NCBI RefSeq assembly: GCF_051401765.1
Contig: NW_027480543.1
Coordinates: 806,001 to 870,000, forward strand
Direction of reading: 5' to 3'
Length of the DNA stretch: 64,000 bases
Source of the DNA: Calliopsis andreniformis
Taxonomy: Eukaryota; Arthropoda; Insecta; Hymenoptera; Andrenidae
Position 1 is the first letter of the stretch. Each line of letters begins with the position of its first letter. This document shows positions 53,368 to 63,992 of this stretch, piece by piece. The notes beneath the pieces were generated by a model, which saw nothing but the letters and a program-made list of their open reading frames with translations, made no database searches and was not told the origin of the DNA. The translations under genes and the position numbers were made by a program.

Positions 53368-54966
53368 ATTCTATTGAGTATTGAGAATTGGGGATTGATG
53401 GTTGAGTACTGAGGACTGAGGATTGAGGATTGAAGGTTGAGTATTGAGGATTCAGAGTTGAGGTTTGTGGGCTGAGGATTGAGGATTGAAGAGTGAGTAT
53501 TGAGGATTGAAGATTGAGGATTGAGGATTGAGGATTGAGGATTGAGGATGATGTCTGAGGGTTGAGGATTGAGGTTTGAGGACTGAGGACTGAGGATAGA
53601 GGACTGAGAATTGAGGATGAGGGCTGACGGTCGGGGATTGAGGTTTGACGACAGAGGACTGAGGATTGAGGATTGAGAATTCAGGATTGTTGATAGAGGA
53701 TTGAATATTGAGGATTGGGTATTGAGGTTTGAAGAATGAGGATTGAGGATTGAGGATTGAGTATTGAGGGTTGAGGATCTAGGATTAGAGATTGATTATT
53801 GAGGATTGAAGGTTGGCGATTGAAGATTGAGGATTGAGGATCTAGGATTGGAGATTGATTATTGAGGATTGAAGATTGAGGATTGATGATTGAGGATTGA
53901 GAATTGGGAGTTGGGGATGAGGACTGAGGGTTGAGGATTGAGGTTTGAGAAATGAGGATTGAGGATTGAGGATTGAGGACAGAAGATTGAGTATTGAGAA
54001 TTGAGGATTGAGGATTGAGGATTGAGGATTGAGGACTGAGAATTGAGGATGAGGGCTGAGGGTCGGGGATTGAGGTTTGACGACAGAGGACTGAGGATTG
54101 AGGATTGAGAATTCAGGATTGTTGATAGAGGATTGAAAATTGAGGATTGGGTATTGAGGATTGAAGAATGAGGATTGAGGATTGAGGATTGAGTATTGAG
54201 GGTTGAGGATCTAGGATTAGAGATTGATTATTGAGGATTGAAGATTGGGGATTGAGGATTGAGGATTGAGGATCTAGGATTGGAGATTGATTATTGAGGA
54301 TTGAAGATTGAGGATTGATGATTGAGGATTGAGAATTGAGAGTTGGGGATGAGGACTGAGGGTTGAGCATTGAGGTTTGAGAAATGAGGATTGAGGATTG
54401 AGGATTGAGGACAGAAGATTGAGTATTGAGAATTGAGGATTGAGGATTGAGGATTGAGGATTGAGAATTGAGGATGAGGACTGAGGGTTGAGAATTGAGG
54501 TTTGAGAAATGAGGATTGAGGATTGAGGATTGAGGATTGAGGGTTGAGGATTGATGATTGGTTATTGAAGATTGAGTATTGATCACTGAGTATTGAGGAT
54601 TGAGGATTGAGGATTGAGGATTGAAGATTGAATATTGAGGATTGAAGATTGAGGATTGAGGATTGAGGTTTGAGGACTGCGGACTGAGGATTGAGGATCG
54701 AGAGTTGAGGATTGAGGATTGAGGATTGAGGATTGAGGATTGAGGATTGAGGATTGAGAATTGAGGATTGATGATTGAGGGCTGAAGATTGAATATTGAG
54801 GATTGAAGATTGAGGATTGATGATTAAGGAATGAGGATGGAGGATGAGGGCTGAGGGTTGAGGATTGAAGTTTGAGGACTGAGGACTGAGGATTGAGGAT
54901 TGAGAATTGAGGATTGAGGATTGAGGATTGAGTATTGAGGGTTGAGGATCTAGGATTGGAGATTGA

Positions 54967-55500
54967 TTATTGAGGATTGAAGATTGGGGATTGAGGATTG
55001 AGGATTGAGGATCTAGGATTGGAGATTGATTATTGAGGATTGAAGATTGAGGATTGATGATTGTGGATTGTGGATTGAGAATTGAGAGTTGAGGATGAGG
55101 ACTGAGGGTTGAGGATTGAGGTTTCAGAAATGAGGATTGAGGATTGAAGATTGAGGATTGAAGATTGAGTATTGAGAATTGAGGATTGAGGATTGTGGAT
55201 TGAGGACTGAGAATTGAGGATGAGGGCTGAGGGTTGAGAATTTAGGTTTGAGAGATGAGGATTGAGGATTGAGGATTGAGGATTGAGGGTTGAGGATTGA
55301 TGACTGGGTATTGAAAATTGAGTATTGATCACTGAGTATTGAGGATTGAGGTTTGAGGATTGAGGATTGAGGATTGAAGATTGAATATTGAGGATTGAAG
55401 GTTGAGAATTGAGGATTGAGGGTTGAGTGTGGAGGATGAGGGCTGAGGGTTTAGGATTGAGGTTTGAGGACTGAGGACTGAGGATTGAAGATCGAGAGTT
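54967..55500 (+). repeat. Duplicated block, 2900-bp offset, copy 1
   Basis: Matches 57867-58400 with constant offset, including the paired TTGTGGATTGTGGATTG segment (55061 to 57961) and the rare GAATTTAGG segment near 55238. Confidence 0.85.
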
Positions 55501-56025
55501 GACGATTGAGGATTGAGGATTGAGGATTGAGGATTGAGAATTGAGGATTGATGATTGAGGGCTGAACATTGAATATTGAGGATTGAAGATTGAGGATTGA
55601 TGATTAAGGATTGAGGATGGAGGATGAGGGCTGAGGGTTGAGGATTGAGGTTTGAGGACTGAGGACTGAGGATTGAGGATTGAGAATTGAGGATTGAGGG
55701 TTGAGGATTGAAGATTGAGGATTGGGTACTGAGGATTGAAGAATGAGGATTGAGGATTGAGGATTGAGTATTGAGGATTGAAGATTGAGTATTGAGGATT
55801 GAAGATTGACGATTGAGGATTGAGGATTGAGGATTGAGGATTGAGGATTGAGGATTGAGGATTGAAAATTGAGTATTGAGGATTGAAGATTGAGGATTGA
55901 GGATTGAGGATTGAGGATAGAGGATTGAAGATTGAGTATTGAGGATTGAAGATTGAGGATTGAGGATTGAGGATTGAGGATGGAGGATGAGGGCTGAGGG
56001 TTGAGGATTGCGGTTTGAGTATTGA

Positions 56026-56043
56026 ATCCTGAGAATTCAGGAT
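56026..56043 (+). repeat. EcoRI hairpin, type A
   Basis: Perfect arms; GAATTC at 56033-56038. Confidence 0.9.
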
Positions 56044-56782
56044 ATTCTATTGAGTATTGAGGATTGAGGATTGATGGTTGAGTACTGAGGACTGAGGATT
56101 GAGGATTGAAGGTTGAGGATTGAGGATTGAGTGTTGAGTGTGGAGGATGAGGGCTGAGGGTTGAGGATTGAGGTTTGAGGACTGAGGACTGAGGATTGAG
56201 GATTGTGTGTTGAAGATTGAGTATTGATCACTGAGGATTGAGGATTGAGGATTGAGGATTGAGGATTGAGGGTTGAAGACTGAATATTGAGGATTGAAGA
56301 TTGAGGATTGATGATTAAGGATAGAGGATGGAGGATGAGGGCTGAGGTTTGAGGATTGAAGTTTGAGGACTGAAGGCTGAGGATTGAGGATTGAGAATTG
56401 AGGATTGAGGATTGAGTATTGAGGATTGAAAATTGAGTATTGAGGATTGAAGATTGAGGATTGAGGGTTGACGATTGAGGATTGAGGATTGAGGATTGAG
56501 GATTGAGGATTGAAGATTGAAGATTGAGGATTGAGGATTGAGGATTGAGTATTGAGGATTGAAAATTGATTATTGAGGATTGAAGATTGAGGATTGAGGA
56601 TTGACGATTGAGGATTGAGGATTGAGAATTGAGGATTGAGGATTGAAGATTGAAGATTGAGGATTGAGGATTGAGGATTGAGGATTGAGGATTGAGGATT
56701 GAAGATTGAGCATTGGGGATTGAGGATTGGCGATTGAGGATTGAGTATTGAGAATTGAGGATTGATGGTTGAGTATTGAGGA

Positions 56783-56806
56783 TTCATGGCTGAGGGCTGT
56801 GTGTTG
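56783..56806 (+). repeat. TTCATGG landmark, GGGC form
   Basis: Copy of 52775 at 4008 bp; 575 bp before the hairpin at 57358. Confidence 0.85.
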
Positions 56807-57357
56807 AATATTGAGGGTTGAAGATTGAGGATTGAGGATTGAGGATCGAGGATTGAAGATTGAGTATTGATGATTGAATATTGAGGATTGAGGATTGAGG
56901 TTTGAGGATTGAGGACGAGGACTGACGGTAGAGGATTGAGGTTTGAGGATTGAGGACTGAGGATTGAGGACTGAGGATTGAGGATTGAGGATTGAGCATT
57001 GAGGATTGAAGATTGAAGACTGGGGATTGAGGATTGAAGATTGAGAATTAAGGATTGAAGATTGTGGATTGAGGATCTAGAATTGGAGATTGATTATTGA
57101 GGATTGAAGATTGAGGATTGAGGATTGAGGATTGAGGATTGAGAATTGAGAATGAGGACTGAGGGTTGAGGATTGAGGTTTGAGGAATGAGGATTGAGGG
57201 TTGAGGATTGAGGATTGAGGATTGAGGAATGAGGATTGAGGATTGAGGATTGGGGATTGAATATTGAGTACTGAGGATTGAAGATTGAGGATTGAGGATT
57301 GAGGATTGAGGATGGAGGATGAGGGCTGAGGGTTGAGGTTTGAGGTTTGAGTATTGA

Positions 57358-57375
57358 ATCCTGAGAATTCAGGAT
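57358..57375 (+). repeat. EcoRI hairpin, type A
   Basis: Perfect arms; GAATTC at 57365-57370. Counterpart of 53350. Confidence 0.9.
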
Positions 57376-57866
57376 ATTCTATAGAGTATTGAGAATTGGG
57401 GATTGATGGTTGAGTACTGAGGACTGAGGATTGAGGATTGAAGGTTGAGTATTGAGGATTCAGAGTTGAGGTTTGTGGGCTGAGGATTGATGATTGAAGA
57501 TTGAGTATTGAGGATTGAAGATTGAGGATTGAGGATTGAGGATTGAGGATTGAGGATGATGTCTGAGGGTTGAGGATTGAGGTTTGAGGACTGAGGACTG
57601 AGGATTGAGGACTGAGAATTGAGGATGAGGGCTGAGGGTCGGGGATTGAGGTTTGACGACAGAGGACTGAAGATTGAGGATTGAGAATTCAGGATTGTTG
57701 ATAGAGGATTGAATATTGAGGATTGGGTATTGAGGTTTGAAGAATGAGGATTGAGGATTGAGGATTGAGTATTGAGGGTTGAGGATCTAGGATTAGAGAT
57801 TGATTATTGAGGATTGAAGATTGGCGATTGAAGATTGAGGATTGAGGATCTAGGATTGGAGATTGA

Positions 57867-58400
57867 TTATTGAGGATTGAAGATTGGGGATTGAGGATTG
57901 AGGATTGAGGATCTAGGATTGGAGATTGATTATTGAGGATTGAAGATTGAGGATTGATGATTGTGGATTGTGGATTGAGAATTGAGAGTTGAGGATGAGG
58001 ACTGAGGGTTGAGGATTGAGGTTTCAGAAATGAGGATTGAGGATTGAAGATTGAGGATTGAAGATTGAGTATTGAGAATTGAGGATTGAGGATTGTGGAT
58101 TGAGGACTGAGAATTGAGGATGAGGGCTGAGGGTTGAGAATTTAGGTTTGAGAGATGAGGATTGAGGATTGAGGATTGAGGATTGAGGGTTGAGGATTGA
58201 TGACTGGGTATTGAAAATTGAGTACTGATCACTGAGTATTGAGGATTGAGGATTGAGGATTGAGGATTGAGGATTGAAGATTGAATATTGAGGATTGAAG
58301 GTTGAGAATTGAGGATTGAGGGTTGAGTGTGGAGGATGAGGGCTGAGGGTTGAGGATTGAAGTTTGAGGACAGAGGACTGAGGATTGAAGATCGAGAGTT
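57867..58400 (+). repeat. Duplicated block, 2900-bp offset, copy 2
   Basis: Partner of 54967-55500. The TTGATCACTG marker has changed to CTGATCACTG here (58225-58234). Confidence 0.85.
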
Positions 58401-58405
58401 GAGGA

Positions 58406-59642
58406 TTGAGTATTGATCACTGAGTATTGAGGATTGAGGATTGAGGATTGAGGATTGAAGATTGAATATTGAGGTTTGAAGATTGAGGATTGAGGATTGA
58501 GGGTTGAGGATGGAGGATGAGGGCTGAGGGCTGAGGATTGAGGTTTGAGGACTGCGGACTGAGGATTGAGGATCGAGAGTTGAGGATTGAGGATTGAGAA
58601 TTGAGGATTGATGATTGAGGGCTGAAGATTGAATATTGAGGATTGAAGATTGAGCATTGATGATTAAGGAATGAGGATGGAGGATGAGGGCTGAGGGCTG
58701 AGGATTGAAGTTTGAGGACTGAGGACTGAGGATTGAGGATTGAGAATTGAGGATTGAGGATGGAGGATTGAGGATTGAAGATTGAATATTGAGGATTGAG
58801 GATTGAAGATTGAGGATTGAGGATTGAAGGTTGAGGATTGAAGATTGAGTATTGAGGATTGAAGATTGAGGATTGAGGATTGAGGATTGAGGATTGAGGA
58901 TTGAAGATTGAGGATTGAGGATTGAGGATTGAGGTTTGAGCATTGAGGATTGAAGATTGAATATTGAGGATTGAGGATTGAAGATTGAGGATTGATGATT
59001 GAGGATTGAGGACGAGGGCTGAGGGTTGAATATTGATGATTGAGGTCTGAGGATTGAGGATTGAGGATTGAAAATTGAGGATTGAGGATTGACGATTGAG
59101 GATTGGGGATTGAGGATTGGCGATTGAGGATTGAGTATTGAGAATTGAGGATTGATGGTTGAGTATTGAGGATTCATGGCTGAGGGCTGTGTGTTGAATA
59201 TTGAGGGTTGAGGATTGAGGATTGAGCATTGAGGATTGAGGACTGAAGATTGAGTATTGATGATTGAATATTGAGGATTGAGGATTGAGGTTTGAGGATT
59301 GAGGACGAGGACTGACGGTAGAGGATTGAGGTTTGAGGATTGAGAACTGAGGATTGAGGACTGAGGATTGAGGATTGAGGATTGAGCATTGAGGATTGAA
59401 GATTGAAGACTGGGGATTGAGGATTGAAGATTGAGAATTAAGGATTGAAGATTGTGGATTGATGATCTAGGATTGGAGATTGATTATTGAGGATTGAAGA
59501 TTGAGGATTGAGGATTGAGGATTGAGGATTGAGAATTGAGAATGAGGACTGTGGGTTGAGGATTGAGGTTTGAGGAATGAGGATTGAGGGTTGAGGATTG
59601 AGGATTGAGGATTGAGGATTGAGGATTGAGGATTGAGGATTG
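58406..59642 (+). repeat. Duplicated block, about 4343-bp offset, copy 1
   Basis: Matches 62742-63992 with gaps. The offset is 4336 at the TTGATCACTG marker, 4343 near 58657, 4189 near 59031 and 4350 at the TTCATGG marker. This shows a block missing near 63.15 kb and a different one gained near 63.3 kb. Confidence 0.7.
59173..59196 (+). repeat. TTCATGG landmark, GGGC form
   Basis: 582 bp before the hairpin at 59755, one 7-bp unit more than in the 52.8 and 56.8 kb copies. Confidence 0.85.
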
Positions 59643-60799
59643 GCGATTGAATATTGAGTACTGAGGATTGAAGATTGAGGATTGAGGATTGAGGATTGAG
59701 GATTGAGGGTGGAGGATGAGGGCTGAGGGTTGAGGTTTGAGGTTTGAGTATTGAATCCTGAGAATTCAGGATATTCTATTGAGTATTGAGAATTGAGGAT
59801 TGATGGTTGAGTACTGAGGACTGAGGATTGAGGATTGAAGGTTGAGTATTGAGGATTCAGAATTGAGGTTTGTGGGCTGAGGATTGAGGATTGAAGATTG
59901 AGTATTGAGGATTGAAGATTGAGGTTTGAAGAATGAGGATTGAGGATTGAGGATTGAGTATTGAGGGTTGAGGATCTAGGATTGGAGATTGATTATTGAG
60001 GATTGAACATTGGGGATTGAGGATTGAGGATTGAGGGTCTAGGATTGGAGATTGATTATTGAGGATTGATGATTGAGTATTGATGATTGTGGATTGTGGA
60101 TTGAGAATTGAGCGTTGAGGATGAGGACTGAGGGTTGAGGATTGAGGTTTCAGAAATGAGGATTGTGGATTGAGGATTGAGGATTGAAGATTGAGTATTG
60201 AGAATTGAGGATTGAGGATTGTGGATTGAGGATTGAGAATTGAGGATGAGGACTGAGGGTTGAGAATTGAGGTTTGAGAGATGAGGATTGAGGATTGAGG
60301 ATTGAGGATTGAGGGTTGAGGATTGATGATTGGGTATTGAAGATTGAGTATTGATCACTGAGTATTGAGGATTGAGGATTGAGGATTGAGGATTGAGGAT
60401 TGAAGATTGAATATTGAGGATTGAAGGTTGAGGATTGAGGATTGAGGGTTGAGAACGGAGGATGAGGGCTGAGGGTTGAGGATTGAGGTTTGAGGACTGA
60501 GGACTGAGGATTGAGGATCGAGAGTTGAGGATTGAGGATTGAGGATTGGGGATTCAGAATTGAGGATTGATGATTGAGGGCTGAAGATTGAATATTGAGG
60601 ATTGAAGATTGAGGATTGATGATTAAGGATTGAGGATGGAGGATGAGGGCTGAGAGTTGAGGATTGAGGTTTGAGGACTGAGGACTGAGGACTGAGGATT
60701 GAGAATTGAGGATTGAGGGTTGAGGATTGAAGATTGAGGATTGGGTATTGAGGATTGAAGAATGAGGATTGAGGATTGAGGATTGAGGATTGAGGATTG
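59542..60799 (+). repeat. Third copy of the 1534-bp unit (9604-bp offset)
   Basis: The hairpin at 50151 pairs with 59755, and TTGATCACTG at 50747 pairs with 60351, at the same offset. The left end is cut short compared with the tandem pair and is approximate. Confidence 0.8.
59755..59772 (+). repeat. EcoRI hairpin, type A
   Basis: Perfect arms; GAATTC at 59762-59767. Counterpart of 50151. Confidence 0.9.
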
Positions 60800-61051
60800 A
60801 AGATTGAGTATTGAGGATTGAAGGTTGACGATTGAGGATTGAGGATTGAGGATTGAGGATTGAGGATTGAGGATTGAGGATTGAGGATTGAAAATTGAGT
60901 ATTGAGGATTGAAGATTGAGGATTGAGGATTGAGGATTGAGGATAGAGGATTGAAGATTGAGTATTGAGGAGTGAAGATTGAGGATTGAGGATTGAGGAT
61001 TGAGGATGGAGGATGAGGGCTGAGGGTTGAGGATTGCGGTTTGAGTATTGA

Positions 61052-61069
61052 ATCGTGAGATTTCAGGAT
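61052..61069 (+). repeat. Hairpin, type A, EcoRI site lost
   Basis: Left arm ATCGTGA (one mismatch with TCAGGAT) and core GATTTC at 61059-61064. Last hairpin seen in the window. Confidence 0.85.
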
Positions 61070-62741
61070 ATTCTATTGAGTATTGAGGATTGAGGATTGA
61101 TGGTTGAGTACTGAGGACTGAGGATTGACGATTGAAGGTTGAGTATTGAGGATTCAGAATTGAGGTTTGAGGACTGAGGATTGAGGATTGAAGATTGAGT
61201 ATTGAGGATTGAAGATTGAAGATTGAGGTTTGAGGATTGAGGATTGAGGATGATGTCTGAGGGTTGAGGACTGAGGTTTGAGGACTCTGGACTGAGGATT
61301 GAGGATGAAGGGCTGAGGGTCGGGGATTGAGGTTTGACAGCTGAGGACTGAGTATTGAGGGTTGAGAATTAAGGATCGTTGATAGAGGATTGAAGATTGA
61401 GGATTGGGTATTGAGGATTGAAGACTGAGGATTGAGGATTGAGGATTGGGGATTGAGGATGTAGGATTGGAGATTGATTAATGTGGATTGAAGATTGAGG
61501 ATTGGGGATTGAGAATTGAGAATTGAGAATTGAGGGTGAGGTCTGAGGTTTGAGGATTGAGGTTTGAGGAACGAGGATTGAGGGTTGAGGATTGATGACT
61601 GAGGATTGACGATTGAGTATCGAAGATTGAGGATTGATGACTGAGGATTGAGGACTGAGGATTGAGGATTGAGGATTGATGATTGAGGATTGCGAATTGA
61701 GGATTGAAGATTGAAGATTGAGGATTGGGTATTGAGGATTGTAGAATGAGGATTGAGGATTGAGGATTGAGGATTGAGGATTGAAAATTGAATATTGAGG
61801 ATTGAAGATTGAGGATTGAGGATTGAGGAATGAGGATTGAGGATTGAGAATTGAGGATGAGGACTGAGGGTTGAGAATTGAGTTTTGAGAAATGAGGATT
61901 GAGGATTGAGGATTGAGGATTGAGGGTTGAAGATTGATGATTGGTTATTGAAGATTGAGTATTGATCACTGAGTATTGAGGATTGAGGATTGAGGATTGA
62001 GGATTGAAGATTGAGGATTGAAAATTGAGTATTGAGGATTGAAGATTGAGGATTGAGGATTGAGGATTGAAGATAGAGGATTGAAGATTGAGTATTGAGG
62101 ATTGAAGATTGAGGATTGAGGATTGAGGATTGAGGATGGAGGATGAGGGCTGAGGGTTGAGGATTGAGGTTTGAGGACTGAGGACTGAGGATTGAGGACT
62201 GAGAATTGAGGATGAGGGCTGAGGGTCGGGGATTGAGGTTTGACGACAGAGGACTGAGGATTGAGGATTGAGAATTCAGGATTGTTGATAGAGGATTGAA
62301 CATTGAGGATTGGGTACTGAGGATTGAAGAGTGAGGATTGAGGATTGAGGATTGAGTATTGAGGGTTGAGGATCTAGGATTGGAGATTGATTATTGAGGA
62401 TTGAAGATTGGGGATTGAGGATTGAGGATTGAGGATCTAGGATTGGAGATTGATTATTGAGGATTGAAGATTGAGGATTGATGATTGAGGATTGAGAATT
62501 GAGAGTTGAGGATGAGGACTGAGGGTTGAGGATTGAGGTTTGAGATATGAGGATTGAGGATTGAGGATTGAGGACAGAAGATTGAGTATTGAGAATTGAG
62601 GATTGAGGATTGAGGATTGAGGATTGAGAATTGAGGATGAGGACTGAGGGTTGAGAATTGAGGTTTGAGAAATGAGGATTGAGGATTGAGGATTGAGGAT
62701 TGAGGATTGAGGGTTGAGGATTGATGATTGGTTATTGAAGA

Positions 62742-63992
62742 TTGAGTATTGATCACTGAGTATTGAGGATTGAGGATTGAGGATTGAGGATTGAAGATTG
62801 AAGATTGAATATTGAGGTTTGAAGATTGAGGATTGAGGATTGAGGGTTGAGGATGGAGGATGAGGGCTGAGGGCTGAGGATTGAGGTTTGAGGACTGCGG
62901 ACTGAGGATTGAGGATCGAGAGTTGAGGATTGAGGATTGAGAATTGAGGATTGATGATTGAGGGCTGAAGATTGAATATTGAGGATTGAAGATTGAGCAT
63001 TGATGATTAAGGAATGAGGATGGAGGATGAGGGCTGAGGGTTGAGGATTGAAGTTTGAGGACTGAGGACTGAGGATTGAGGATTGAGAATTGAAGATTGA
63101 GGATGGAGGATTGAGGATTGAAGATTGAATATTGAGGATTGAGGATTGAAGATTGAGGATTGAGGATTGAAGATTGAGGATTGAGGATTGAGGATTGAGG
63201 ACGAGGACTGAGGGTTGAATATTGATGATTGAGTTCTGAGGATTGAGGATTGAGGATTGAAAATTGAGGATTGGGGATTGAGGATTGAGGATTGAGGATT
63301 GAGGATTGAAGATTGGATATTGAGGATTGAAGATTGAGGATTGAGGATTGAGGATTGAGGATTGATGATTGAAGATTGTGTATTGAGAATTGAAGATTGA
63401 GGATTGAGGATTGAGGATTGAGGATTGAGGATTGAGGATTGAAGATTGAGGATTGGGGATTGAGGATTGGCGATTGAGGATCCAGTGTTGAGAATTGAGG
63501 ATTGATGGTTGAGTATTGAGGATTCATGGCTGAGGGCTGTGTGTTGAATATTGAGGGTTGAGGATTGAGGATTGAGGATTGAGGATTGAGGACTGAAGAT
63601 TGAGTATTGATGATTGAATATTGAGGATTGAGGATTGAGGTTTGAGGATTGAGGACGAGGACTGACGGTAGAGGATTGAGGTTTGAGGATTGAGAACTGA
63701 GGATTGAGGACTGAGGATTGAGGATTGAGGATTGAGCATTGAGGATTGAAGATTGAAGACAGGGGATTGAGGATTGAAGATTGAGAATTAAGGATTGAAG
63801 ATTGTGGATTGAGGATCTAGGATTGGAGATTGATTATTGAGGATTGAAGATTGAGGATTGAGGATTGAGGATTGAGGATTGAGAATTGAGAATGAGGACT
63901 GAGGGTTCAGGATTGGGGTTTGAGGAATGAGGATTGAGGGTTGAGGATTGAGGATTGAGGATTGAGGATTGAGGATTGAGGATTGAGGATTG
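62742..63992 (+). repeat. Duplicated block, about 4343-bp offset, copy 2
   Basis: Partner of 58406-59642. It ends where the window ends (GGGTCTA in the last bases), and the array continues beyond. Confidence 0.7.
63523..63546 (+). repeat. TTCATGG landmark, GGGC form
   Basis: By analogy with 52775, 56783 and 59173, a hairpin would be expected about 580 bp downstream, beyond the window end. Confidence 0.85.

Larger units (their letters stand above)
52520..53877 (+). repeat. Duplicated block, about 4008-bp offset, copy 1
   Basis: About 1.36 kb matches 56535-57885: TTCATGG marker 52775 to 56783, hairpin 53350 to 57358, second GAATTC 53677 to 57685. The offset is 4015 before one lost 7-bp unit and 4008 after it. 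Confidence 0.85.
56535..57885 (+). repeat. Duplicated block, about 4008-bp offset, copy 2
   Basis: Partner of 52520-53877. Differences include GGATCGAGG near 56842 and CTATAGAG near 57380. Confidence 0.85.

Noticed and set aside
60150..62303. 717-codon open frame on the - strand
   Set aside because: Same artefact: low-complexity NPQSSIL repeat, no start context, and substitutions fall at all codon positions.
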